A stretch of 64,000 bases of DNA from Nitrospira sp. Its GTDB lineage: Bacteria; Nitrospirota; Nitrospiria; Nitrospirales; Nitrospiraceae. Each line of letters opens with the position of its first letter. Positions within the stretch are counted from its first letter, which is position 1. Under the pieces are notes generated by a model. That model saw nothing but the letters and a program-made list of their open reading frames with translations. It did no database searches and was not told where the DNA came from. The stretch lies in the NCBI GenBank assembly GCA_035968315.1, contig JAVYIN010000011.1:21076-85075 (forward strand), in the 5' to 3' direction. The position numbers and the translations under genes were made by a program. Positions 50,002-58,353 of the stretch are shown here, piece by piece.

Positions 50002-51252
50002 ATGGCAGATCGATCGACACGTCGCATCGTTGTGACCGGTCTTGGACTGGTCACTCCTCTGGGCACCGGAGTGGAGAAAACCTGGGCGGCGCTCTGTGCC
50101 GGGCAATCCGGGATTGGGCGGATCACCAAGTTTGATCCAGCCGGCTATGATGCCCAGATTGCGGGTGAGGTGCGCGATTTCGATCCCGGCCGGTTCATCG
50201 AGAAAAAAGAAATCAAAAAAATGGACACGTTCATCCACTATGCCGTTGGCGCGGCCCAATTGGCGGTGGATGATGCCGCGTTGAAAGTGGCGCCGGAAGA
50301 AGCGACCAAGGTGGGCGTCTATATCGGGTCTGGCATCGGCGGCCTGGGCTCGATCGAGCATTATCACGATGTGCTGAAGGAGAAAGGGCCCGGGCGTGTG
50401 TCGCCCTTCTTTATTCCGATGACGATCATCAATCTGGCGTCCGGCCAAGTGGCGATCCGCATTGGGGCGAAGGGGCCGAACTCGTGCGCGGTCACAGCCT
50501 GCGCGACCGGCAACCACTGCATCGGCGATGCGTTCAGGCTGATTCAGCGGGGCGATGCCGATGTGATGGTGGCGGGCGGCGCCGAAGCGGCGATCACGCC
50601 GCTGGGCGTGGCCGGGTTTGCGGCGGCCAAAGCCCTGTCGTTCCGGAACGATGAGCCCACGAAAGCCAGCCGCCCATTCGACAAGGATCGGGATGGTTTC
50701 GTGCTCGGCGAAGGCGCGGGTGTGGTCGTGCTGGAGGAGCTCGACCATGCGCGGCGCCGCGGGGCGCGGATTTATGCCGAGCTTATCGGCTATGGGATGA
50801 ACAGCGATGCCTATCACATCACGGCTCCGCCGGAGGAAGGTGAGGGGGCTGTTCGCTGCATGGAACTCGCATTGAAGGATGCGGGGATTGCAAAGGATCA
50901 GGTCGGCTACATCAATGCCCATGGGACCTCCACCATGGCGGATGCGATCGAGACGCGGGCCATCAAGCAAGTGTTCGGCGAGCAGGCCTACAAGATTCCC
51001 GTGAGTTCGACGAAGTCGATGACGGGGCATTTGCTCGGCGCCGCCGGCGGGATCGAGGCCGTGTTCAGCATTCTGGCGCTCCATCACGGGATGTTGCCGC
51101 CGACGATCAACCTCGACAATCCTGACCCGGCCTGCGATCTGGACTATATTCCCAACCAGGCTCGCGCGGTCCCTATTCAGGTTGCGCTCTCCAATTCCTT
51201 CGGGTTCGGGGGCGTCAACGCCTGTCTGATCTTCAAGCGTCCGGAAGCGTAG
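50002..51252 (+). CDS. fabF: Beta-ketoacyl-ACP synthase II
   Basis: FabF elongates acyl-ACP with malonyl-ACP. The protein has 416 residues. The active-site Cys is in [15 protein letters not shown] (near residue 165), and the two catalytic histidines are in [11 protein letters not shown] and [13 protein letters not shown]. The C-terminal [13 protein letters not shown] is typical. The loop reads TACATGNHC where many homologues have TACATGTHA, a mild variation. It precedes rnc. Confidence 0.96.
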   Translation: MADRSTRRIVVTGLGLVTPLGTGVEKTWAALCAGQSGIGRITKFDPAGYDAQIAGEVRDFDPGRFIEKKEIKKMDTFIHYAVGAAQLAVDDAALKVAPEEATKVGVYIGSGIGGLGSIEHYHDVLKEKGPGRVSPFFIPMTIINLASGQVAIRIGAKGPNSCAVTACATGNHCIGDAFRLIQRGDADVMVAGGAEAAITPLGVAGFAAAKALSFRNDEPTKASRPFDKDRDGFVLGEGAGVVVLEELDHARRRGARIYAELIGYGMNSDAYHITAPPEEGEGAVRCMELALKDAGIAKDQVGYINAHGTSTMADAIETRAIKQVFGEQAYKIPVSSTKSMTGHLLGAAGGIEAVFSILALHHGMLPPTINLDNPDPACDLDYIPNQARAVPIQVALSNSFGFGGVNACLIFKRPEA

Positions 51253-51261
51253 CGCGGAACT

Positions 51262-51969
51262 ATGACACCGGCTTTGCCAGCCGACTCTTCCTCACATCCG
51301 TTCGCGTATCAGTTCAAGAACCCTTCGTTGCTGGAGGAGGCGCTTACCCACAAGTCGCATGTGAATGAGCGGAAGGGGGGCGTGCGCCCGCATAACGAGC
51401 GGCTGGAGTTTCTCGGCGATGCGGTCTTGTCCCTGATTGTCAGCGACCATCTGGCGCGGCTCTATCCCCAATTAAGCGAAGGCTCGCTCTCAAAGCTGAA
51501 AGCGACGCTGGTGAGCGAAGCCTCACTGGCTCAGGCGGCGCGCCGCTTGAAGCTCGGCTCGTTCCTGCGGCTTGGGCGGGGGGAAGAGCGGTCGCAGGGA
51601 CGGGAGAAAAATTCGCTCCTGGCCGATGCGTTGGAGGCGGTGATTGCGGCCGTCTATCTGGATGGCGGGCTGGAGGCGAGCCGGATTTTTACCGAAGGGG
51701 TGCTGGCTCATGAACTCGCTCAGGCTGAGGCGCAGCAGGGAACCCCGGGCGGCGAAGATTATAAGACGCGGCTTCAGGAATGGTGCCAGCAGCGGTATGA
51801 TCAGTTGCCGCAATATGACATTGTGCGAGAGACTGGGCCTGATCATCAAAAGCTGTTCGATGTCGAAGTGCGGGTCAACGGGTCCGTAGCCGGGCAAGGG
51901 CGGGGCCTCAGTAAAAAAGAGGCTGAGCAGATGGCGGCGCAGCAGGCACTGGAACGGCTGGTGCCTTGA
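51262..51969 (+). CDS. rnc: Ribonuclease III
   Basis: RNase III cuts double-stranded RNA in rRNA and mRNA maturation. The protein has 235 residues. The catalytic signature is NERLEFLGDAVLSLIVSDHL (near residue 47), the second metal site is in LLADALEAVIAAVYLDGG, and a double-stranded RNA-binding domain occupies residues about 160-232 (YKTRLQEWCQQ onward). The fabF-rnc order is common. Any of the structured intergenic repeats described here would be a natural substrate (inference). Confidence 0.95.
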   Translation: MTPALPADSSSHPFAYQFKNPSLLEEALTHKSHVNERKGGVRPHNERLEFLGDAVLSLIVSDHLARLYPQLSEGSLSKLKATLVSEASLAQAARRLKLGSFLRLGRGEERSQGREKNSLLADALEAVIAAVYLDGGLEASRIFTEGVLAHELAQAEAQQGTPGGEDYKTRLQEWCQQRYDQLPQYDIVRETGPDHQKLFDVEVRVNGSVAGQGRGLSKKEAEQMAAQQALERLVP

Positions 51970-52023
51970 AGCAGGCGGGGCTGGTCGCTATCTATTGATA
52001 AGTGGTTTGATAAAGAAGGAGGG

Positions 52024-52635
52024 ATGATGATGCAGAGACGATTGACCGGATTGCTGGGATGTCTTGTGTTGGCCGTAGGCCTTCCATTTTTTGGGATGAG
52101 TGGCATCGTGGCGGCGGCAGACAAGGGGCCTGCCCCTAAAGCAGAGGCGCCGAAGAGCCCTCGTGCGATTATTAAAACCAAGTTCGGAGACATTGAACTG
52201 AAATTCTATCCCGACATCGCCCCGAAGCATGTGGAAAACTTTATCAAGCTGGCGAAGGAGGGGTTCTATAATGGGACGATCTTTCATCGGGTGATCCCTG
52301 GATTCATGATTCAAGGGGGAGATCCCAATACAAAAGATTCGCTGAGGAAAGACGCGTATGGACAGGGTGGTCCTGGGTTTACAGTGAAGGCGGAGTTCAG
52401 CGATACCCCGCACAAGCGAGGCATTCTCTCGATGGCGCGGGCGGCCGATCCTGACTCGGCGGGTTCGCAGTTTTTCATCGTGGTCGAGGATTCACGATTT
52501 CTCGACCGGAAGTACACCGCGTTCGGCGAAGTCACCAAGGGCATCGGGGTGGCCGATAAGATTGTAAATGTGCCGCGAGATGGACGAGACAATCCCAATG
52601 AACGCATCGAGATGACAGTGACCATCGTAGAATAG
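52024..52635 (+). CDS. Periplasmic cyclophilin-type peptidyl-prolyl cis-trans isomerase
   Basis: This 203-residue protein has a signal peptide (hydrophobic residues about 8-30, cleavage likely after IVAAA) and a cyclophilin domain. The domain shows KTKFGDIELKFYPDIAPKHVENF, the active-site FHRVIPGFMIQGGDP, and SQFFIVVED with the substrate-binding Phe. It should assist folding of exported proteins. A GAAGGAGG site precedes the ATG. A stem-loop follows the gene. Confidence 0.92.
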   Translation: MMMQRRLTGLLGCLVLAVGLPFFGMSGIVAAADKGPAPKAEAPKSPRAIIKTKFGDIELKFYPDIAPKHVENFIKLAKEGFYNGTIFHRVIPGFMIQGGDPNTKDSLRKDAYGQGGPGFTVKAEFSDTPHKRGILSMARAADPDSAGSQFFIVVEDSRFLDRKYTAFGEVTKGIGVADKIVNVPRDGRDNPNERIEMTVTIVE

Positions 52636-52659
52636 CGGTTTCGGCAAGCAAGCCCGTTT

Positions 52660-52687
52660 GCTCCTCCCATCCCACGATGGGGGGAGC
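52660..52687 (+). terminator. Terminator-like hairpin after the cyclophilin gene
   Basis: GCTCCTCCCAT (52660-52670) pairs with ATGGGGGGAGC (52677-52687) over eleven pairs including one G-T, with a six-base loop. A weak pyrimidine run follows (tatttctcc). Confidence 0.55.
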
Positions 52688-52908
52688 GCCTATTTCTCCT
52701 CCCAGCCATTTCAATCTCCTAATCGAGTCTTCCTCATTCTTGTGCGGTCATCGCGGCATGCCCCGATTTGCCCAGCGAAATGGCCGGGGGGTGCTAGTCA
52801 GGTCACCCTACCTTCGAGGGGGGATCTTTTGCGGGATGTTTATTGGCCTATTCTGCAGCGTATTCTCGCTCCGTTGCCGTCTGGCGGTCGATGAAGGGGG
52901 CAGGTTCT

Positions 52909-53334
52909 ATGCACGAGGGGATGACGCGGCGGATGTATCGGCGCGTACAGAGGGAATGCGATGGCTGTATTTTAACGGCCACGACTGTCAGCCGGTGTCG
53001 CATTTCTGATGTATCGCTGAATGGGTGTCGTATTCAGTCGGATCGGGAGTTTGCCCCGGGATCGTTTGTGATGGTGCGGATATGGGTGCCGGGGGTGAAG
53101 GAGCCGATTGATATCGATCAGGCGGTGATCCGCTGGGAACGCCATGGGGAGATCGGCTTACAGATCGTGGCGCTGTCGAACGGAGCGGATTTTCAGCTGG
53201 CGCGGTATGTCGAATGCTCGCTCTCGTCAGCGCGCAAAGCGGCTCCGCCTGTGAGGGAACAGGGCTGGATCAGTGGTGATGGTGCTGGCATTCCGGCCCA
53301 TGCTCATGGGGCTGGGCAGCGGGCGGAGGCATGA
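52909..53334 (+). CDS. PilZ-domain protein (second copy in window)
   Basis: This 141-residue protein is a PilZ domain with R-x-x-x-R as RRMYR (about residues 8-12), and D-x-S-x-x-G as DVSLNG about 25 residues on, so cyclic-di-GMP binding is expected. The last ~35 residues (after the domain) are low-complexity and overlap the 3' end of the convergent Cys/His-rich gene by 65 bases. ATG 52909 is chosen because upstream residues are not conserved. It has no close sequence similarity to the PilZ protein at 2380-2760 beyond the motifs. Confidence 0.75.
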   Translation: MHEGMTRRMYRRVQRECDGCILTATTVSRCRISDVSLNGCRIQSDREFAPGSFVMVRIWVPGVKEPIDIDQAVIRWERHGEIGLQIVALSNGADFQLARYVECSLSSARKAAPPVREQGWISGDGAGIPAHAHGAGQRAEA

Positions 53335-53971
53335 ACGATTGGCCGGGGAGCACGATGTGTCCCGGTTCATGTTTTTTCTTCAAGTGATCCGCAATCTGAG
53401 GATGATAGGAGCTGACATAGCCGATCAGCCCGCTGACGAATCGCCGGGACTGGAAATCCTTCCCTGAAAAATCCGACACGAATTTGACGGCGCGGTCGAG
53501 GATCTCCGGCGCATTGGAGGAGTCTGCGATCTGCTTCGGGTTTTGCTTTTTGAAGGTCTCGTATTCCTTGATCAAGTGTTCCGCGAAGACCGGCATGGGC
53601 GCAGACGGCACATGCAAGGGGCTGAGCGTGCGGCGAAGGCCTTGGATGGCGGCGATGACTTCGGCGTCCTGTCCGTCCCGCCGCCCCTGAAAGAAGCTGA
53701 AGGTAATCACTTCGACCAGGTTGAAGAGCGCCACGGCCTGCTCTCCTCCGAATTCGCTGAGCTCCCGGTAAAAATCCCGCCGCACCGGCATGAACTGTTC
53801 GCCCAGACGCTTCTGCTGATAGTCGCTGCCGCTGTCGAGGTAGACGCAGTCGGCGGGGCAGTTGACGCGCACGAGGCGATGTTCACCGCAACAGGAGTTA
53901 CAGATGAGCCCGCCCAGGGCGGGGCAGGGGCGTTTGCCTTTGCGTTGCTTGCAATAGAGACACTGGCTCAT
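53270..53971 (-). CDS. Cys/His-rich hypothetical protein with probable zinc-binding N-terminus
   Basis: I do not recognise this 233-residue protein. Its first 45 residues hold two cysteine clusters (CLYC, then CNSCCGEH and CPADC), likely one or two zinc sites. The middle (about 60-190) is helical and soluble. The C-terminus ends EHGPECQHHHH, a histidine tract that could bind metal. It is translated after the propeller gene: its ATG overlaps that gene's stop by four bases on the minus strand. The tail is coded opposite the end of the PilZ gene. Confidence 0.7.
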   Translation of the reverse strand: MSQCLYCKQRKGKRPCPALGGLICNSCCGEHRLVRVNCPADCVYLDSGSDYQQKRLGEQFMPVRRDFYRELSEFGGEQAVALFNLVEVITFSFFQGRRDGQDAEVIAAIQGLRRTLSPLHVPSAPMPVFAEHLIKEYETFKKQNPKQIADSSNAPEILDRAVKFVSDFSGKDFQSRRFVSGLIGYVSSYHPQIADHLKKKHEPGHIVLPGQSFMPPPAAQPHEHGPECQHHHH

Positions 53972-54984
53972 TTCTTGGGCGATCCTTCCGCTGCAGCCTT
54001 GGGCGGCCCCGCCGCGCCGAATCCGTAGTCCGCGAGGGTTCTTCTGGTATCCCGGCTTTTGCCCTCCGAGGGCGCTTCCAAACCGTTGATCTCGGCGGTA
54101 TGGGCATAGTGATAGGGGACGAGAATGAGATTGTTGGCGCGGTCAATGCTGATGTCCGCGGGGGCGGGGAGATATTCCGCGATGACTTGAAAGTGGTTAT
54201 CGCGGGTCATCCGCCAGATTTTCCCTTTGGTGAAATCCGATACATACATATTGCCCCAGCGATCGAAGTCCACGCCGCTCAGGTTCTGGAAGCGGCTGGT
54301 AAAGAAGCCATTCGAGACCAGTTCGGTCAGCTGTCCGTCGGGGGTGATCTCCAGAATCTTGCCCTTCTCCCAACTGACGGCAATGATATGGCCGGTCCGC
54401 GGATGGACCGCGATGCCTGACGGGCCGGCCAGCCGCTCGTCATGTATCAGCAGGCTTACTTTGTGGTCGGCGGACGAATCGATCCGGTAAATCGTATTGC
54501 CGGATTGATCGGAGGCATACAGGATGCCGTTCGGTCCGGCGGTGACATCGGTCAGCGATACGGGCATCTTTGCCGTCTGAGGCGGAAAGGAGACGGTGAC
54601 CAGGAATTTCCCCGTGGCTTTGTCAAACCCCTTGAGTTGATCGAGGTCCGCGATATAGAGGATGTTCGCCATCAAGGCCATGCCTTTGGGGGCATGGAGC
54701 ATCATGTCGGAAATACCGCCCTGGATGAACTTGAGGTTCAGCACTTTGCCTTCGGCGTCGACTTTCGTAATAAAGCCATTGTTGTCACGGGCGTCCGGCT
54801 CGCCATTGATATTGGAGATGAAGAATTCTTTGCCCTGCGGGTCGCCGACAAAGCTGTTGGGCGATTCCAGACCGGTAATCTGGGCGGCCTGCGAGGCCGC
54901 CGGCCATATGAGCAAGCCGCATGCGAGCGCAGCGGCCGCAAGGAGGCTGTTCGATCGATTGTACCCGGTTGGACGGCTGTTCAA
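53968..54984 (-). CDS. Secreted NHL/SMP-30-like beta-propeller protein
   Basis: This 338-residue protein has a signal peptide (hydrophobic residues 13-30, cleavage near ASQAA). Repeats of the SMP-30/NHL type follow: PKGMALMANILYIADLD, SLTDVTAGPNGILYASDQ, GPSGIAVHPRTGHIIAV, LSGVDFDRWGNMYVSDF. A six-bladed propeller is likely. It resembles lactonase-fold proteins, but catalytic metal ligands cannot be assigned by eye. The start codon is TTG 54984. A five-codon frame just upstream (ATG 54995 on the minus strand) ends at a TGA overlapping it, so translational coupling is possible. A promoter lies at 55017-55046. Confidence 0.78.
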   Translation of the reverse strand: MNSRPTGYNRSNSLLAAAALACGLLIWPAASQAAQITGLESPNSFVGDPQGKEFFISNINGEPDARDNNGFITKVDAEGKVLNLKFIQGGISDMMLHAPKGMALMANILYIADLDQLKGFDKATGKFLVTVSFPPQTAKMPVSLTDVTAGPNGILYASDQSGNTIYRIDSSADHKVSLLIHDERLAGPSGIAVHPRTGHIIAVSWEKGKILEITPDGQLTELVSNGFFTSRFQNLSGVDFDRWGNMYVSDFTKGKIWRMTRDNHFQVIAEYLPAPADISIDRANNLILVPYHYAHTAEINGLEAPSEGKSRDTRRTLADYGFGAAGPPKAAAEGSPKK

Positions 54985-55016
54985 GGTTGGATCATCATGT
55001 AAGAGGATTGGATTGC

Positions 55017-55046
55017 ATCGTAGCGAACGGCGGAAGAGCCTGTCAA
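55017..55046 (-). promoter_or_regulatory. Sigma70-type promoter of the propeller and Cys/His-rich operon
   Basis: On the minus strand TTGACA (55046-55041), an 18-base spacer and TACGAT (55022-55017) lie about 30 bases before the start region of the secreted propeller gene. Confidence 0.55.
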
Positions 55047-55103
55047 GGAAGAGGGTGACCTCGTGCCCCTCGCCTCATTCCTTGTGCCGCGCGAAGCAGA
55101 GCG

Positions 55104-55133
55104 TTGACTTGCATAAAAATGCCCTGCTAAGGT
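55104..55133 (+). promoter_or_regulatory. Sigma70-type promoter of folD
   Basis: TTGACT (55104-55109), an 18-base spacer and TAAGGT (55128-55133), about 45 bases upstream of the GTG start of folD and divergent from the propeller promoter. Confidence 0.5.
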
Positions 55134-55178
55134 GCCAACGGTTTTCTAGCCAACCGCTTGAATTCAGGGAGGGAAATT

Positions 55179-56039
55179 GTGGGAGCACGACTCATTGACG
55201 GGAAGGCCTTGGCGCAGCAAGTTCGTGACCGCCTTGCGGTGGAGTCAGCCGCCGTATTGGCCAAAACAGGGATGAAGCCGGGTTTGGCGACGATTCTTGT
55301 CGGCGACGACCCCGCGTCCCATCAGTATGTGAAGAGCAAGCAAAAAGCCTGCGATGCGGCCGGTATCTATATCGATGACCACAAGTTACCTGCCAGCACA
55401 ACACAAGCAGAGTTGTTGTCCTTGATTGAGAGGATGAACGCGGATCCCAAGATTCACGGAATCTTGGTTCAGCTTCCGCTGCCCAAGCACATCGAGAGTC
55501 GTGTTGTACTTGAGGCCGTGTCCCCCGACAAGGATGCCGATGGGTTTCATCCCTATAATTTTGGCCGGCTGGTCGAGGGGAATCCGGTCTTTGAGGCCTG
55601 CACTCCGAAGGGCGTGATCAAGATGTTGGAATCCACCGGAATCGGCATTGAAGGGAAGCGGGCGGTCGTGTTGGGACGCAGCAATATTGTGGGCAAGCCG
55701 CTGGCGCTCATGTTGTTGCAGCGCAACGCGACGGTGACCATTTGCCATTCCAAGACCAAGGATATCGCCGCTGTCTGCCGCGAGGCGGACCTGCTGCTGG
55801 TTGCGATCGGGAAGGCCAAGTTTGTGACGGCGGACATGGTGAAAGAAGGAGCCGTCGTGATCGATGTGGGCACCAATCGGTGGACCGACGGGAAGCTGTG
55901 CGGCGATGTCGATTTCGAGGCCGTGAGCCAGAAGGCCGGGTGGATTAGTCCTGTCCCTGGTGGCGTCGGCCCGATGACGATTGCCATGCTGCTGGACAAT
56001 ACCGTGGAGTCGGCGAAGAGAATGGCGGGGATGTTGTAG
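55179..56039 (+). CDS. folD: Methylenetetrahydrofolate dehydrogenase / methenyltetrahydrofolate cyclohydrolase
   Basis: FolD interconverts methylene-, methenyl- and formyl-tetrahydrofolate using NADP. The protein has 286 residues. YVKSKQKAC carries the catalytic Lys, HGILVQLPLP and DGFHPYNFG are conserved substrate loops, GRSNIVGKP is the cofactor motif, and PVPGGVGPMT is the C-terminal signature. GTG 55179 has AGGGAGG upstream; an in-frame TTG at 55158 is less likely. The stop codon lies inside the left arm of structured repeat copy C. Confidence 0.95.
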   Translation: MGARLIDGKALAQQVRDRLAVESAAVLAKTGMKPGLATILVGDDPASHQYVKSKQKACDAAGIYIDDHKLPASTTQAELLSLIERMNADPKIHGILVQLPLPKHIESRVVLEAVSPDKDADGFHPYNFGRLVEGNPVFEACTPKGVIKMLESTGIGIEGKRAVVLGRSNIVGKPLALMLLQRNATVTICHSKTKDIAAVCREADLLLVAIGKAKFVTADMVKEGAVVIDVGTNRWTDGKLCGDVDFEAVSQKAGWISPVPGGVGPMTIAMLLDNTVESAKRMAGML

Positions 56040-56129
56040 GAGGAAGGGGGCTCCCTTGCTCGCTGAACGCGCACAAAAAGACCGTGCTCGTTCAATGCGC
56101 GCAGTAGGAGCCCCCATTCCTCCTACAAC
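56033..56129 (+). repeat. Two-hairpin intergenic element, copy C (short linker)
   Basis: Arms 56033-56054 and 56107-56129 pair over 22 base pairs with one unpaired A (56116). The left arm includes the folD stop codon and the base before it. The 52-base interior has TGCTCG-N5-CGCGCA (56057-56073), a linker of only nine bases, and TGCTCG-N7-CGCGCA (56084-56102). It separates folD from the metF-like gene. Confidence 0.85.
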
Positions 56130-56161
56130 GGTGTGGAAAAGTGAAGGAGTGGAAGGGGAAC

Positions 56162-57049
56162 ATGGGTAAGGAACCGCGACGGCTGAAAGAGGTGCTGGAT
56201 TCAGGAGCGTTCGCTGTCACGGTCGAGTATAACCCGCCGAAGGGAACGAATATCTCCGGCGTGTTGGATAACGCCAGGCAGCTTGTAGGGCGTGTCCATG
56301 GCGTGAATGTGACCGACAACACGGCGGCCGTGGTGCGGGCCGGGTCGCTGCCGGTGTGCCGTCTTCTCTACGAGATGGGACACGATCCGGTGATGCAGCT
56401 GACCTGCCGGGACCGGAATCGGATCGCGATGCAGTCGGATCTCATGGGCGCCCATATGCTGGGTATCCGCAACATCCTCTGCCTGACCGGCGACTATCCG
56501 ACCGTGGGGGACCATAAAGAGGCCAAGCCGGTCTATGATCTGGATTCCGTCCAAGTGATGCAACTGGTGCAGGGGCTGAACAACGGCCGGGACATGGCGG
56601 GCAACAAGCTGGACGGATCGACCGACTTCACGATCGGGGCGGCGGTGACGCCGGAGGCCGATCCGCTCGGCCCGATGCTGGCCAAGTTTGAGGTCAAAGT
56701 CAAAGCGGGAGCCCAGTTCTTTCAAACTCAGGCGATCTATGACCCCGACCAATTTGCGAGCTTCATGACGGCGGTGCGGCCGTACAAAGTGAAAGTGCTG
56801 GCCGGGATTCTCGTGCTGCGCAACCACAAGATGGCGGAGTTCATGAACGCTAATATTCCCGGCGTGTCGGTGCCTCAGAAGATGATCGATGAACTGAAGG
56901 CCGCCGGGCCGAAATCCGAGGATGTCGGCGTGGAGATCGCCGTGCGGACGATCAATGCGGTGCGGGCCCATTGTGATGGCGTGCACATCATGGCGATCAA
57001 GGCGACGCATCGACTGGCGGACATCATTACCAAGGCCCAGCTCGGCTGA
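56162..57049 (+). CDS. metF: Methylenetetrahydrofolate reductase-like protein
   Basis: This 295-residue protein is a FAD/folate-type TIM barrel of the MetF superfamily, reducing methylene-tetrahydrofolate to the methyl form. It shows the N-terminal VTVEYNPPKGTN (equivalent to the FEFFPPKT loop, with the substrate-binding Glu kept), VMQLTCRDRN, GIRNILCLTGDYP, GAAVTPEAD, and GAQFFQTQAIYD with the conserved QxxxD. ATG 56162 has AAGGGGAA upstream; GTG 56141 would add seven residues. It is flanked by folD and panB, enzymes sharing the methylene-folate pool. The gene symbol is by family. Confidence 0.82.
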   Translation: MGKEPRRLKEVLDSGAFAVTVEYNPPKGTNISGVLDNARQLVGRVHGVNVTDNTAAVVRAGSLPVCRLLYEMGHDPVMQLTCRDRNRIAMQSDLMGAHMLGIRNILCLTGDYPTVGDHKEAKPVYDLDSVQVMQLVQGLNNGRDMAGNKLDGSTDFTIGAAVTPEADPLGPMLAKFEVKVKAGAQFFQTQAIYDPDQFASFMTAVRPYKVKVLAGILVLRNHKMAEFMNANIPGVSVPQKMIDELKAAGPKSEDVGVEIAVRTINAVRAHCDGVHIMAIKATHRLADIITKAQLG

Positions 57050-57837
57050 TGACTATTCCTGAATTTCAACAGCACAAGCGCCAGCGGAAAAAGCTGGTGG
57101 TCGTGACGGCCTATGACGCGCTGTTCACCCGCATCCTTGAACAGGCCGGGATCAATGCCATTCTGGTGGGAGATTCGCTTGGCGTGGTCGTGCAAGGCCA
57201 GGCCAACACCTTGTCCGTCACGATGGAGGACATGCTGTATCACACCAAGCTGGTGGCCGGTGCCGCCACGCAGGCGTTGGTGATCGGAGATATGCCCTTC
57301 ATGTCCTATCAAGCCAGCCAGGAAGAGGCGGTGCGGAATGCCGGGCGCTTAATTCAAGCCGGCGCCCATGCGGTGAAGCTGGAAGGGGGGCGGCCGATGG
57401 CTGACCGGGTGGCGGCCATGACCGCGGTCGGCATCCCTGTCATGGGCCATCTCGGGATGACCCCGCAGTCGGTGAATCAATATGGCGGCTACAAAGTGCA
57501 GGGCAAGGCGAAGGATCGTGCGAAGGCTCTCCTGGCCGATGCCAAAGCGCTGGAGGCGGCGGGCGCGTTCGCCATCGTGCTGGAAGCCGTTCCTGTCTCG
57601 CTGGCCAAGGCGATGACGGCGGCACTCTCGATTCCAACCATCGGCATCGGGGCCGGTCCCCATTGCGATGGACAAGTGCTGGTGGTGTACGATTTACTCG
57701 GAATGTTTGACGACTTCGTGCCGAAATTCGTCAGGCCCTATGCGCACTTGAAAGCTGACGCGCTTCAGGCGCTTCGGCAGTTTAAGGAAGACGTGGAGCA
57801 AGGCACGTTCCCCAGCGATTCCGAATCCTACCACTGA
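57049..57837 (+). CDS. panB: 3-methyl-2-oxobutanoate hydroxymethyltransferase
   Basis: PanB uses methylene-tetrahydrofolate to make ketopantoate, the first step of pantothenate and coenzyme A synthesis. The protein has 262 residues. VVVTAYDALFTRILEQAGI is typical at the start. Mg-binding residues are in LVGDSLGVVVQG and GDMPFMSYQ, the catalytic Glu in VLEAVP, and the C-terminal IGIGAGPHCDGQVLV is a signature. It shares one base with the metF-like gene (TGATG). Confidence 0.95.
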   Translation: MTIPEFQQHKRQRKKLVVVTAYDALFTRILEQAGINAILVGDSLGVVVQGQANTLSVTMEDMLYHTKLVAGAATQALVIGDMPFMSYQASQEEAVRNAGRLIQAGAHAVKLEGGRPMADRVAAMTAVGIPVMGHLGMTPQSVNQYGGYKVQGKAKDRAKALLADAKALEAAGAFAIVLEAVPVSLAKAMTAALSIPTIGIGAGPHCDGQVLVVYDLLGMFDDFVPKFVRPYAHLKADALQALRQFKEDVEQGTFPSDSESYH

Positions 57838-57843
57838 TCCCGC

Positions 57844-58353
57844 TTAGTTCAGCCCATTCAGGCGAATGCGCGGCGCCCAGAGCGCTGATCCCGGCGCACG
57901 GTTCCGCAGATTTTCGGTCAGGCCGCCGACATCCACCCCCATATAGGATGCCGGTACGCTTTGAAGTCGAATCATGCCGCGGTGCAGCAGATTGTGCGCC
58001 GCCTGAGGGTTTCCCATGAACAGTTTCAGATTGGCCGCGGCGAGCTGAATGATCGCTTGGAAGAAATTCCCCTGTTCGCTGCGCCGTCCGGCCGCATTCC
58101 AGAGTCCTTCGAACGTTTCATGGCATTCCCACCAGTACGCATAGTTGTAGAGGTCGATCCCGTACAGGTAGTCGGTGGATTGTGTCCACTGGCCGGGAGG
58201 GAGCAGCCCCGTCGTAGGCTCTTCTTGGCCATAAGAAGGGCCGCGAGGGTTGTGTCGTGGATGCTGGGACGTGCCTGGTATAAACCGGAAGGAGGGAAAC
58301 GGGCGAGCCGAGTAACGAGGCCACGAGGGATCAGCCTGGCGCGGGTCAGTCAC
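57844..58353 (-). CDS. DUF309-domain protein
   Basis: This protein of 169 residues has a Pro/Arg-rich N-terminal ~60 residues followed by a DUF309 helical domain. The domain reads YNYAYWWECHETFEGLW (His-Glu-x-x-Glu core), then FFQAIIQLAAANLKLFMG and the final helix AAHNLLHRGM. The biochemical role of DUF309 is not established; conserved His and Glu residues suggest metal binding. The GTG 58353 start overlaps the apaH end by eight bases, so the two are probably co-translated. The ordering is apaH then DUF309 on the minus strand. Confidence 0.72.
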   Translation of the reverse strand: MTDPRQADPSWPRYSARPFPSFRFIPGTSQHPRHNPRGPSYGQEEPTTGLLPPGQWTQSTDYLYGIDLYNYAYWWECHETFEGLWNAAGRRSEQGNFFQAIIQLAAANLKLFMGNPQAAHNLLHRGMIRLQSVPASYMGVDVGGLTENLRNRAPGSALWAPRIRLNGLN

